A stretch of DNA of 64,000 bases from Candidatus Woesearchaeota archaeon. GTDB lineage: Archaea > Nanobdellota > Nanobdellia > Woesearchaeales > UBA9642. This document shows positions 17,094 through 25,416 of this stretch, one piece after another; the stretch's first letter is position 1, and every line of letters starts with the position of its first letter. The translations under genes and the position numbers were made by a program. The notes beneath the pieces were generated by a model. That model was not told the DNA's origin and did no database searches. It saw only the letters and a list, made by a program, of their open reading frames with translations. The stretch spans positions 124,001-188,000 of the forward strand of contig BPGB01000003.1 of NCBI GenBank assembly GCA_026002815.1, in the 5' to 3' direction.

Positions 17094-17771
17094 TCACTTC
17101 ATTAATTCTTCTACTTCTTTTTTTGTCAGATATCTCCATTTTCCTATCTTTACATTCATTTTAAGAGGTCCTATTCTTACTCTTGAAAGTTCTTTAACAT
17201 AATAGCCTAATTTAAAAAAAAGCCTTTTTATTATATGCTTTTTACCTTCTTGAACAGTTATCTCTAATTGGTCTTTTTGAAACATCTTTATTTTTCCTTT
17301 AATCCATCCATCTTTGAGTTTTATTCCTTTCTCTATTTTTTCAATATCCTCACGGGCTATTCTTTTATCTAATTTTACAAAGTATGTCTTTTCTTTTTTA
17401 TATCTTGGATGCATTATCTTATTGGCAAAATCTCCGTCGTTAGTCAATAAAAGAAGACCTGTAGTGTTCTTGTCCAATCTGCCAACTGGAAAGATTCTCT
17501 CTTTTATAGGTATTAATGAAAGAACAGACTTTGTGTTTGGGGCCATGCTTACTTCGTAATTTTTCGGCTTGTTTAACATTATATATATTCTATTTATTTT
17601 CTGTATTCGTTCACCATTAACTTCTATGATGTCTTTTTCAGGATCTGCTTTATCGCCTATTTTTATTTTATTCCCATTAACAAAGACTCTCCCTTTTTTT
17701 ATTAATTCTTCCGCATGTCTTCTAGAACAATATCCTGAATTAGAAATTATTTTATGAACTCTTTCTTCCAT
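17094..17771 (-). CDS. RsuA/RluB-family pseudouridine synthase
   Basis: 225 aa. It isomerises a specific uridine in rRNA to pseudouridine. An N-terminal S4 RNA-binding domain (HKIISNSGYCSRRHAEELIK, residues 5-24, then KGRVFVNGNKI) is followed by the catalytic domain with the family motif PVGRLDKNTTGLLLLTNDG, the Asp of GRLD being the nucleophile. A later segment VQEGKKHIIKRLF is also typical. This subfamily is bacterial and was probably acquired by transfer; it recurs in DPANN genomes. The target site in rRNA cannot be told from sequence. It is divergent from the RNase P p30 gene over only 61 nt. Confidence 0.92.
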   Translation of the reverse strand: MEERVHKIISNSGYCSRRHAEELIKKGRVFVNGNKIKIGDKADPEKDIIEVNGERIQKINRIYIMLNKPKNYEVSMAPNTKSVLSLIPIKERIFPVGRLDKNTTGLLLLTNDGDFANKIMHPRYKKEKTYFVKLDKRIAREDIEKIEKGIKLKDGWIKGKIKMFQKDQLEITVQEGKKHIIKRLFFKLGYYVKELSRVRIGPLKMNVKIGKWRYLTKKEVEELMK

Positions 17772-17832
17772 GATTTAAGTTTGTTCTTTTTATATATAAA
17801 ACTTTTTAAAATAATTTCAATACCTAATTATT
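17772..17832. promoter_or_regulatory. Divergent promoter, pseudouridine synthase / RNase P p30
   Basis: Only 61 nt separate two divergent starts. The near-palindromic TTTTATATATAAAA in the middle (about 17798-17811) could serve as a TATA element in both directions, with leaderless or near-leaderless transcripts on each side. Confidence 0.5.
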
Positions 17833-18372
17833 ATGTTTGATGTTGTTATTCCAAATAGTAATGAAGAAGAATTTATAGACACAGCATTGTTTTTAGGTTA
17901 TAAAGAAGTGACTTTCCTTTCTGAAGATATAAACTATACTTATGTATCAAACAGAATAAAAGTTAATACTGCTTTTTTTTGTCAAGACGTTAACAAGATT
18001 GCTTTTGCTAGAAAAAAATTTAATTTCGTATTCGCAAGAGCTGATAGAATATTTTTTGAGTCAAAAGTCGATTATATTATAGATTCTGAAATGTGTGAAG
18101 GTAAGGATTCTTTTCATTATAGGAGGACTTTTTTAAATCAGGTGCATGCAAAACTTGCTAAAGATAATGATATTTGTATCGTTTTTTCTTTCAAAAATCT
18201 TTTATCAAAAAACAGACTTCAATCAATTCAATCAATTGGTAGAATGTTTCAAAATGCAGAATTATCAAGAAAGTATAATCTTAAAACAGTTTCTTTTAGT
18301 TTGGCTGAAGAACCTTTGCATATGAAATCAAGATCAACTCTTAACGCACTTTTAAAAGTTTTAAGACTATAA
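17833..18372 (+). CDS. rnp3: RNase P protein component 3 (Rpp30/Rnp3 family)
   Basis: 179 aa. It is a protein subunit of archaeal RNase P, which trims 5' leaders from tRNA precursors. The fold is a PHP-like TIM barrel: an N-terminal DVVIPNSNEEEFIDTALFLG, a central FNFVFARADRIFFESKVDYIID, then HYRRTFLNQVHAKLAKDNDI, matching the family's H-R-(S/R)-x-L-N-(H/Q)-V-L segment, and the C-terminal AELSRKYNLKTVSFS. Slightly short for the family but complete. No RNase P RNA or other protein subunit is in this window. Confidence 0.85.
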   Translation: MFDVVIPNSNEEEFIDTALFLGYKEVTFLSEDINYTYVSNRIKVNTAFFCQDVNKIAFARKKFNFVFARADRIFFESKVDYIIDSEMCEGKDSFHYRRTFLNQVHAKLAKDNDICIVFSFKNLLSKNRLQSIQSIGRMFQNAELSRKYNLKTVSFSLAEEPLHMKSRSTLNALLKVLRL

Positions 18373-18549
18373 TGTTTTTGGTTTTAATTATTTTAATTTT
18401 TTGTGACGTTTTGTATTGACATAGTTATGAAAAATATATTTGCATTAAATGATATCTCGTTTATATGTTTTATTAAATAATACAAAGGTTTTTCAAACTA
18501 ACAGAAATTATGATAAAATTTAAATAATATTGTTGCAAATATCTTCTTT

Positions 18550-19329
18550 ATGTATGGTTATTGGTTTTCCGTAAGAGAGCATTTTAATTTTTCCAGGTCA
18601 GAGATTTCTCAATTATTTTGGACCTCTCTGGCTTTTGGATTTGCACTTTCTTTTAGAAAATGGGGTTCCGGAGAATCTGTTGATTTTACAGTAGGTATTC
18701 TTAATTTGTTTTTTGCAACAATTGCCGTTTTATTAAGCTTATATATTCATGTTTCTTTACAAAAACTCGTGGCCATAAAACTCGGATACAAGGCAACTTA
18801 TAGTTATTGGCTAAACGGGGTTTTATTCACAATATTTCTTGCATTCCTCTCATTCGGATATGTTGCTTTTCTTCTTCCAGGCTCTGTCATGATTGAGCAT
18901 ATACCAAAATTAAGACTGGGTAAGTTTAGGTATGGTATTAATCTAAAGGACATAGCAAGAGTTGCATTAGCAGGGCCTTTGTCACATATCTTGATAGTTC
19001 TTATTGTAGGTCCAATATTTTTCATGACTGGAAGAGAGGAAAATCTTTTATCTCTTATAATAATAAACTTGTTACTCGCGATTTATTCCACTTTACCAAT
19101 ACCAAAGATAGACACTCCTTCTAAAATGGAAGGGGGCTCTGATGGTTTAGGGTTGTTTTATTATTCGAGAACATTATTTGTTTTGGTTTTTGTAACGGTT
19201 GTTGTTTTTGCAGCACTGGTTTTCTCATCTGCCACACTCATTGGAATAGGGTGGTTATTTTTGATTTCTTTTATAATCGGTTGTATAATATCATTACTAT
19301 ATAGTATTTGGATAGAACAGAAAAATTAA
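18550..19329 (+). CDS. M50 (site-2 protease)-like membrane protein, active site lost
   Basis: 259 aa with about six hydrophobic segments. The layout is that of a compact site-2 protease: the segment SLYIHVSLQKLVAIKLGYKA sits where active enzymes have HExxHxxxA, a glycine-rich VALAGPLSHILIVL segment follows, and STLPIPKIDTPSKMEGGSDG resembles the NxLPIPxLDGG metal motif. Here HExxH reads HVSLQ, so both the catalytic Glu and the second His are missing. I conclude an inactive homologue, perhaps a chaperone or scaffold, as seen in other pseudoprotease branches. The start at 18550 has no SD; a TATA-like AAAATTTAAATAAT lies about 30 nt upstream. Confidence 0.7.
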   Translation: MYGYWFSVREHFNFSRSEISQLFWTSLAFGFALSFRKWGSGESVDFTVGILNLFFATIAVLLSLYIHVSLQKLVAIKLGYKATYSYWLNGVLFTIFLAFLSFGYVAFLLPGSVMIEHIPKLRLGKFRYGINLKDIARVALAGPLSHILIVLIVGPIFFMTGREENLLSLIIINLLLAIYSTLPIPKIDTPSKMEGGSDGLGLFYYSRTLFVLVFVTVVVFAALVFSSATLIGIGWLFLISFIIGCIISLLYSIWIEQKN

Positions 19330-19790
19330 AAAACAAAAGTAAGTAACATAACTGATAATAAACTATAAACACAATATGTTCTAAAATAAACTTATATTCT
19401 AAAATAATCTTTTAATTATACTAATTAATAATACATAGTATATACAATTATGCATTTATTACTTTGCATATATATTGTTGCATATCTATTAATTATAATT
19501 ATTAATCACACTTATTATATTTATTAATAATATTTATTAATTATATTTATTGATTATATTTAAATTATATTTAAATTATATTTATGTATTAATTATATTA
19601 TTTGTTGATGTGTTGTTTGTAAAAGATTTGAGATAGAAAAAAGCGTATAATAAATATAAATATCGTCGATAAAAGAAATAACTTTTATTTTTCGTCAATA
19701 AAAAACCTTTTTCCGACTGAAAAATAATAAACTTTATAAATTAGTATCTCCAAGAAAGAGTGTAACTCGAATGAGTTGGGGTGACTAAAC
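19330..19790. other. AT-rich intergenic region upstream of basic repeat protein
   Basis: 460 nt without a gene. The middle (about 19495-19610) is made of degenerate (T)ATTATATTTAAATTA words, simple low-complexity repeats. Near its end a TATA-like CTTTATAAATTA (about 19732-19743) and the SD TTGGGGTGAC precede the gene at 19791, leaving an unusually long leader of roughly 30 nt. Confidence 0.5.
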
Positions 19791-20033
19791 ATGGAAACAG
19801 TTGCAAAAGTAGGTATAAAGAAAGAAAAAGGATTTCTTTATTTTGTAGACAAACAAGGAGACATCTCTGCTGCAGTAATGGCTAGAGGTGGAGGAAAAGC
19901 AAAGAAGGGATCAAAGAAAGTAGCTAAAGTAGGTGTTAAGAAGGAGAAAGGCTACTTATATTTCGTAGACAAGAAAGGAAATATCTCTAGAGCAAAGATG
20001 GCTAGAGGCGGAAGAAAGAAAAAGAAGAAATAA
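19791..20033 (+). CDS. Small basic protein with internal duplication
   Basis: 80 aa made of two near-identical halves of about 37 residues. Each reads KVG(I/V)KKEKG(F/Y)LYFVDK-x-G(D/N)IS-x-A-x-MARGG followed by a Lys/Gly-rich linker. The protein is strongly basic, ends in KKKKK, and has no cysteine. The strand-turn-strand pattern of LYFVDKxGxIS suggests two small beta modules. A strong SD (GGGGTGAC) and a clean terminator 12 nt after the stop point to high expression. A nucleic-acid-binding, possibly chromatin-like or ribosome-associated role is inferred from charge and expression signals only; I do not recognise a named family. Confidence 0.85.
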   Translation: METVAKVGIKKEKGFLYFVDKQGDISAAVMARGGGKAKKGSKKVAKVGVKKEKGYLYFVDKKGNISRAKMARGGRKKKKK

Positions 20034-20044
20034 TTAATTTTTTC

Positions 20045-20069
20045 ATAAGAGGATTACCTCTTATTTTTT
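20045..20069 (+). terminator. Hairpin plus T-tract terminator
   Basis: Perfect 8-bp stem ATAAGAGG / CCTCTTAT with ATTA loop (20045-20064) followed by TTTTT. It lies 12 nt after the stop of the basic repeat protein and looks like an intrinsic terminator. Confidence 0.8.
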
Positions 20070-20301
20070 GTTTCTTATCTTTTTCTTATTTATTATGTTT
20101 TATTATTTCAAGATCAATTAAGATTGATTCAAGATACATTTAAGACATATTCCGGATAATATCATTTAGATTATTTAGGATTAAAAATAAAAAACATTAA
20201 GAATTTTTGTTATGATCTTTTTATAATGGCAAGTAATATTTCTAACAAAAAATATTCATTTTTGAATAAAAAGAAAAAAGAATTATAAGAAATAGAAAAA
20301 A

Positions 20302-20667
20302 TTACTCGTCATGTGCGAGTGCATAGATTGCTTTTAATGCAACGATTATTGTTGCTGGAACAACGAAGAACAACAACGCAGTAAGTGTTCCTCCTAAAGC
20401 ACTACCAATATATTCTACTTGTGCTAACGCGTTTCCTCCAAATTCTGATACTAGCACTAACGATAGTGATGCTAGCAAGAATGGTGTTGTTTCTCTTCCA
20501 GTCACGTTTAGGAAACCAACTATCAATCCTAAAACGACAAGTATAGAAGTTGCTATTGCATTTTTCTGTACGTCTTCAAAAATGCCAAGGATTAGTGCAA
20601 CTATTACACCTATTATAAATGCCCAACTTCCTACCTTTGCCAATAAATCCGTAGATTCTTTTGCCAT
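20302..20667 (-). CDS. Small four-helix membrane protein, unknown
   Basis: 121 aa with four hydrophobic segments (about 10-28, 38-55, 62-78 and 90-115) and short polar ends (MAKESTDLL ... LAHDE). It has no enzymatic motif. The start at 20667 (MAKES) is chosen because a very strong SD, GGAGGGTGATAAT, precedes it. Proteins of this size and pattern recur in DPANN genomes and seem abundant; a structural membrane role is a guess. It is divergent from the lemA gene. Confidence 0.75.
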   Translation of the reverse strand: MAKESTDLLAKVGSWAFIIGVIVALILGIFEDVQKNAIATSILVVLGLIVGFLNVTGRETTPFLLASLSLVLVSEFGGNALAQVEYIGSALGGTLTALLFFVVPATIIVALKAIYALAHDE

Positions 20668-20797
20668 ATTATCACCCTCCAACGATTTGTATAAATCGGC
20701 AATGATTTGGTTTAGTGATATTAATTTATAAATTTTTCTTTAAATGACTTTCAGAAACTTTATAAAAAAAACTCTTTTAACATTATTGGGTGAGATT

Positions 20798-21346
20798 ATG
20801 TTATGGGTTATTGTTGGAATATTTTTATTGTTTGTACTTATTATTGTAATATTATATAATCGTTTTATTGTTCTAAGGAACAGGATAGATAATGCATGGG
20901 CACAAATAGATGTTCAACTTAAACGAAGATATGATTTAATACCTAATTTAGTTGAAACAGTCAAGGGTTATGCAAAGCATGAAAAAAAGGTCTTTACAGA
21001 AGTTACAAAAGCCAGGACTGCATTAATGGAAGCAAAAACAATTCCAGAAAAAGCTAAGGCAAACAATATGCTCTCTGAAACATTGAAGAGTTTATTTGCT
21101 GTTGCAGAAAATTATCCTAAGCTTGAAGCAAGCGAGAATTTTAAAATGTTACAAGAAGAATTGGCCGGAACTGAGAGCAAGATTGCTTATGCAAGGCAAG
21201 CATATAACGATGCTGTATTGAGTTATAATAACGGTATTCAGCAATTTCCTGGAAGCATAGTTGCAGGATTGTTTAATTTTAAATCAAGAGAATTCTTTAA
21301 AACAGAGGAAAAAGAGAAGGAATCAATTGCTGTAAAATTCGATTAA
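20798..21346 (+). CDS. lemA: LemA family protein
   Basis: 182 aa. One N-terminal membrane anchor (residues 1-23), then an all-helical domain with the family signatures [35 protein letters not shown], NPxL-type region [19 protein letters not shown], and [21 protein letters not shown]; here only parts are quoted. The function is poorly defined. It commonly sits beside an HtpX/M48 protease, as it does here (next gene, 226 nt on, same strand), suggesting membrane protein quality control. The start at 20798 follows GGGTGAGATT; a longer frame from 20744 has no SD. Confidence 0.93.
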   Translation: MLWVIVGIFLLFVLIIVILYNRFIVLRNRIDNAWAQIDVQLKRRYDLIPNLVETVKGYAKHEKKVFTEVTKARTALMEAKTIPEKAKANNMLSETLKSLFAVAENYPKLEASENFKMLQEELAGTESKIAYARQAYNDAVLSYNNGIQQFPGSIVAGLFNFKSREFFKTEEKEKESIAVKFD

Positions 21347-21572
21347 TTATTTTTTATTATCTTTGTTGTTTATTTAATTGTTAAATATTCATAAAACGAT
21401 TTATAAGAGAGATGTTTTTCATAAGACGAATATTATATTTATAATTCAATAGTAAAAATGATTAAACATGAGTGAATACTAATGTTTATAAAAAAATATC
21501 TGAGATTTTAATAAAAATAAAGATTTTAATAACTGATATTTAGATTTTTTTCAGGTTAAATGGGTGTTGTTT

Positions 21573-22469
21573 ATGGCAAATGCATTTGATGAGGCAGCAA
21601 AGAATAAGTTTAAAAGCTATCTTTTAATGTTTCTTTTTGCACTAATACTTATTGGTTTGGCATATGTTATGGGGTTATGGTATGGAAAAGGCAATCAAAT
21701 AATCGTTATTTCATTTATTTTTATAGCATTTTTTATTTCTATAATACTTTCTCTTATAAGCTATTTCTGGGGTGATAAAGCGGCATTACAAATAAGCAAT
21801 GCGAGACCTGCTAATAAGAGAGAACATGCACATTATATAAACTCTGTTGAGGGTCTGGCAATCGCTGCACAAATACCTACTCCTAATATATATGTGCTTC
21901 CTGATCAATCTATAAACGCTTTTGCTACTGGCAGAGATCCGAATCATGCAAGCATAGCTGTTACTGAAGGTGCTTTAAAAAAATTAAATCGTACAGAACT
22001 TGAAGGGGTTATCGCTCACGAAATTGCTCATATAAAAAATTACGATATGCGTTTAATGACTATAACCGTAATATTAGTAGGGCTTATTGCTTTATTGAGC
22101 GATTTATTTATTAGAAGCATGTGGTTTGGTAATGATAGAGACAGTGGGAGAAGCAACGTAGTTATATTTATTATCGGAATATTTCTCGCAATACTTGCAC
22201 CAATTATTTCTGAATTAATAAAATTAGCAATATCTAGGAAGAGAGAATATGCAGCGGATGCAACAGGCGCAATTTTGAGTAGGCATCCTAAGGGGTTGGC
22301 TGATGCATTGAGGAAGATACAGAAGGATTCGGTTCAGGGAACAAAAATAGCTACTAAGGCTACTGCGCATCTTTTTTTTAGTAATCCTTTTAAGAAGAAT
22401 TCTTTTTCAAACTTATTTTCAACTCATCCCCCCATAGAAGAAAGGATAAGACGATTAGAATCAATGTGA
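21573..22469 (+). CDS. htpX: HtpX-like M48 zinc metalloprotease
   Basis: 298 aa membrane protease that degrades misfolded membrane proteins. Two N-terminal hydrophobic segments (about 14-34 and 41-65), catalytic HEIAH at 149-153, two more membrane segments, then the third zinc ligand Glu in KREYAADATGA and the C-terminal FSTHPPIEERIRRL typical of HtpX. The active site is intact, facing the cytoplasm. Start at 21573 after SD GGGTG; GTG and TTG codons just upstream lie in the SD. It probably acts with LemA encoded upstream, and is convergent with the ZIP transporter gene. Confidence 0.95.
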   Translation: MANAFDEAAKNKFKSYLLMFLFALILIGLAYVMGLWYGKGNQIIVISFIFIAFFISIILSLISYFWGDKAALQISNARPANKREHAHYINSVEGLAIAAQIPTPNIYVLPDQSINAFATGRDPNHASIAVTEGALKKLNRTELEGVIAHEIAHIKNYDMRLMTITVILVGLIALLSDLFIRSMWFGNDRDSGRSNVVIFIIGIFLAILAPIISELIKLAISRKREYAADATGAILSRHPKGLADALRKIQKDSVQGTKIATKATAHLFFSNPFKKNSFSNLFSTHPPIEERIRRLESM

Positions 22470-22540
22470 TTGTGTTAGTGATAATTTTTGTTAGTAATAA
22501 TAATTTATTAATTTGAATATTGATTTATTGGTGTGTTTTT

Positions 22541-23308
22541 TTATTCTAAAAAAGTCATAGCAAGCATAATGCCTATTCCTATTATTATCGTTATAACTTG
22601 TATGGTGCTTATTTTTATGCTGTTTTCTTCATGTGCTTTATCATGTAACTGTGGTACAAGGTCTGCAAGCACTATATATAATAGCGTTCCTGCTGAGAAT
22701 GGCAATAAAAACGAAAGCATACCTTTCGTTTCTATGAGAATGAATCCTATTATTGTTCCAATTAATGCAGTTAAAGAAACAAGCAGATTAAAAAGTATTG
22801 CTTTTGTTTTTGAGAATCCTCCAGCGAGTAATATTCCGAAATCACCTATCTCTTGTGGTATCTCATGAAGTATTATGGCTATTGTTGTTGCTATTCCTAC
22901 AGGTATGCTTATTGCATAACTTGTTGCAATAATTATTCCATCTATAAAGTTATGAAATGCATCACCATATAGATTCATTATTGCATATGTGTGTGGGTGT
23001 TTCTTATGTGAATGATCTTGCTTATGAATGTGTCTATGCTTCCAGTGTATTGCTTTTTCTAGAATGAAAGAAAACACTATTCCAAAAAGAATATATACTG
23101 CAGTTTTTGTATTGTCAAACTCTGTGAACGCTTCAGGCAATATGTGTACGAATATGTCTCCTAAAAAAACACCTATTGCAAAGCTTATTAAGTATGTTAT
23201 TGTATTTTTTAATTTTGAATCTTTTAGAAACAATAACAATACTCCTATGAGCGAAATAATGCTGACTATTACTGTGCTTAATATTCCATACAATATTATT
23301 GTATTCAT
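22541..23308 (-). CDS. ZIP family metal transporter
   Basis: 255 aa with eight predicted membrane segments. It imports divalent metal, probably zinc. Signatures: HILPEAF in TM2, a cytoplasmic His-rich loop (KHRHIHKQDHSHKKHPH, about 95-111), HNFIDGIIIATSYAI in TM4 and HEIPQEIGDFGILL in TM5, whose His/Asn/Asp/Glu residues form the transport site. It is divergent from a Fur/Zur-like regulator across 68 nt containing a 10-bp-arm palindrome, so repression by that regulator when metal is plentiful is likely. Convergent with htpX. Confidence 0.93.
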   Translation of the reverse strand: MNTIILYGILSTVIVSIISLIGVLLLFLKDSKLKNTITYLISFAIGVFLGDIFVHILPEAFTEFDNTKTAVYILFGIVFSFILEKAIHWKHRHIHKQDHSHKKHPHTYAIMNLYGDAFHNFIDGIIIATSYAISIPVGIATTIAIILHEIPQEIGDFGILLAGGFSKTKAILFNLLVSLTALIGTIIGFILIETKGMLSFLLPFSAGTLLYIVLADLVPQLHDKAHEENSIKISTIQVITIIIGIGIMLAMTFLE

Positions 23309-23337
23309 AATGTGTAGAATAATAACTTATTTAAATA

Positions 23338-23364
23338 CCTTATTGATTTTTATTATCAATAAGG
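23338..23364. promoter_or_regulatory. Palindromic operator between zip and fur/zur genes
   Basis: Perfect inverted repeat CCTTATTGAT-N7-ATCAATAAGG in the 68-nt divergent intergenic region. It ends 12 nt before the regulator start and begins 29 nt above the transporter start, so it can overlap both promoters. Size and placement fit a Fur/Zur-type dimer site. Confidence 0.7.
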
Positions 23365-23376
23365 GGTTTTTTAAAA

Positions 23377-23775
23377 ATGAAATCAAGAAAAACTAAGCAA
23401 AAAGAATTATTAGAAAAGGAACTTATTAGTATAAAAGATTTTTTTAATGCAGAAGAACTATATAAAAAGGTTAAAGAAAAAGGAATAGGTATAGCAACAA
23501 TATATCGTTTTCTAAATATGAAAGTAAAAAACAGAGAATTACATAAATATTTTTGTGAAGGAAGAACAATATATTCCATGAGTTTAAATAATCACTGTCA
23601 TTATACCTGTCAATTATGTGGAAGAAAAGAGCACATTATCATACGGGACATTACTCCTATAAAAAAGAACATAAACGGTACAATATGTCATTTTCAAATA
23701 GACGTTACAGGAATATGTGGTGTTTGTTTGAAAAAGAAAAAAACACCTGAAAAAGCACCTGAAAAAACACCTTAA
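23377..23775 (+). CDS. Fur family metalloregulator (Zur-like)
   Basis: 132 aa. The N-terminal winged helix (about 1-75) has FFNAEELYKKVKEKGIGIATIYRFLN, of which IATIYR is the family recognition helix. The C-terminal dimer domain has HCHYTCQLCG and GICGVC, two Cys pairs for the structural zinc, plus regulatory His residues. The tail KTPEKAPEKTP is a short repeated extension. Position next to a ZIP importer with a shared palindrome suggests zinc sensing, though iron cannot be excluded. It is followed after 64 nt by the primase gene, which has its own TATA box. Confidence 0.9.
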   Translation: MKSRKTKQKELLEKELISIKDFFNAEELYKKVKEKGIGIATIYRFLNMKVKNRELHKYFCEGRTIYSMSLNNHCHYTCQLCGRKEHIIIRDITPIKKNINGTICHFQIDVTGICGVCLKKKKTPEKAPEKTP

Positions 23776-23810
23776 CAGGCATTTATTTCACTGATCATTC
23801 ATCCAAAATC

Positions 23811-23818
23811 TATATAAA
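23811..23818 (+). promoter_or_regulatory. TATA box of primase gene
   Basis: TATATAAA lies 22-29 nt upstream of the primase ATG at 23840 with no SD in between, implying a leaderless mRNA and a promoter separate from the fur-like gene. Confidence 0.55.
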
Positions 23819-23839
23819 CGTTACTTAATTTCATCAATC

Positions 23840-25399
23840 ATGCTATCCCTTTCACAATCATTATCATATTATAAGAGAAAAGATATTCAAGAATTATTGT
23901 TAAAATATTCTAAAGAAAAAGAAATTGCAGTCAGGTATAATAATTTCTTTGGAAAAAGACCTGACACATTAACTTATCCAAACGATATCCTAGAATGTGC
24001 GAAAAAAGGCGCGACATCCTTTCATTGCTCAGAAGAATTATGGACTAATCCATTACAACTCAACCCTAATATGAGAAAAAATGAGATGGACGAATTGAGA
24101 AAGGGATGGGATTTAATTTTAGACATAGATTGTCCTTATTGGAAATTTAGTAAATTAGCCACCTATGTTTTTATAAAAGCACTGAAAGAACACGGAATAG
24201 AATCTGTAACTGTAAAATTTTCTGGTTCCAAGGGTTTTCACATAGCAGTTCCATTTGAAGCATTTCCTGAAAAAAAATATTACATCAACGGAAATTACTA
24301 TTATGTGAAAGATTTGTTTCCTGAAGCACCTAGAAGAATAGCCGAATATCTCGTCAATTATGTTAATAAACATCTTATAAAAATAAGCGATGACACAATA
24401 TTCTTTGGAAAAATAAGTATACCTATATCAAAATTACTATCGGAGACCAAAACAAGCAAGGATGAAGCAATATTATTGAAATGCAATAATTGCGATAATA
24501 TAGTGAATAAATCACAAGAGGAAAAATTTCAATATATATGTTCTAATTGTGAGACTGTTATAGAAGACAGAGATGTTTCGTTCATGTTATGTCCAAAATG
24601 TAAAAAAATAATGAAAAAATATCCTTTGAACAGACAATTATGTTCATGCGGTTCTAATTCTGTAAGAAGCGAATTTGATTTATCTAAAATAGTTGCAGTA
24701 GACACGGTTTTAATAAGTTCAAGACACCTCTACAGAATGCCTTATTCACTTCATGAAAAAACAGGATTGGTATCTGTGCCTTTTGATATCAAGCGAATAT
24801 TAAAGTTTGAAAAAAACGAGGCAATTCCTTCCAAAGTAAAACCTTATCCATTTTTAGAGAGAGAATTATGCAAGAAAGGTGAAGCAGATATTCTGTTCCA
24901 AAAAGCATTTGATTTTAGCAGTGAAAAAAACATTCAATCAGTTAAAAAAGCAGAGAATAAGCCTTTATTTTTTGACGACAAATCACAAGCAATATCTGAA
25001 GAACATTTTCCTCCTTGCATTAAGAAAATATCTCTCGGATTAGAGGATGGGAAGAAAAGGGCCTTGCTTGTTCTCATAAATTTTCTTTATTCTTGCAATT
25101 GGACTTATGAAATGATTGAAGAATATATTATGAAATGGAATGAGAGAAATAAACCTGACAAGTTGAGAGAAACTTACATCAAAGGACAATTAAGATATCA
25201 TAAGATGCAGAAGGAAAAGATGCTTCCTCCAAATTGTAATAATAAAGGTTACATGATAGATACTCAATTTTGTAACCCTGATGAATTCTGTAAGAAAATA
25301 AAGAACCCCGTTCAGTATTCAAAAAAGAAAGTGTGGTTATTAAATCAAAATAGTGGAAAGAAAAAAAGAGTTAAAAATAAAGAAGTAAAAAAAACCTAA
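23840..25399 (+). CDS. priS: DNA primase, PriS fused to PriL-type Fe-S domain
   Basis: 519 aa, far longer than a normal PriS (about 350). Residues 1 to about 370 are the archaeo-eukaryotic primase catalytic subunit: LILDIDCPYW with the metal-binding D-x-D, SGSKGFHIAVPF, and a cysteine-rich zinc insert (CNNCDN ... CSNCE ... CPKCK ... CSCGS). Residues about 395-505 match the C-terminal Fe-S domain of PriL: FPPCIKKI, then PPNCNNKG, TQFCNPDEFCKKIKNPVQY, giving four cysteines for a 4Fe-4S cluster. A single-chain primase is known from Nanoarchaeum, so this fusion supports a DPANN origin. No separate priL is in the window. The basic tail is GKKKRVKNKEVKKT. Confidence 0.9.
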   Translation: MLSLSQSLSYYKRKDIQELLLKYSKEKEIAVRYNNFFGKRPDTLTYPNDILECAKKGATSFHCSEELWTNPLQLNPNMRKNEMDELRKGWDLILDIDCPYWKFSKLATYVFIKALKEHGIESVTVKFSGSKGFHIAVPFEAFPEKKYYINGNYYYVKDLFPEAPRRIAEYLVNYVNKHLIKISDDTIFFGKISIPISKLLSETKTSKDEAILLKCNNCDNIVNKSQEEKFQYICSNCETVIEDRDVSFMLCPKCKKIMKKYPLNRQLCSCGSNSVRSEFDLSKIVAVDTVLISSRHLYRMPYSLHEKTGLVSVPFDIKRILKFEKNEAIPSKVKPYPFLERELCKKGEADILFQKAFDFSSEKNIQSVKKAENKPLFFDDKSQAISEEHFPPCIKKISLGLEDGKKRALLVLINFLYSCNWTYEMIEEYIMKWNERNKPDKLRETYIKGQLRYHKMQKEKMLPPNCNNKGYMIDTQFCNPDEFCKKIKNPVQYSKKKVWLLNQNSGKKKRVKNKEVKKT

Positions 25400-25416
25400 T
25401 GAAGAAAAACTCTTAT

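Noticed and set aside
16987-17202. 71-codon frame starting right after the Nudix-like gene
   Set aside because: TTG start, hydrophobic AT-derived translation, and it runs antisense into the pseudouridine synthase gene.
22533-22868. 111-codon plus-strand frame antisense to the ZIP transporter
   Set aside because: Overlaps a clear membrane transporter gene on the other strand and has no homology-like features.
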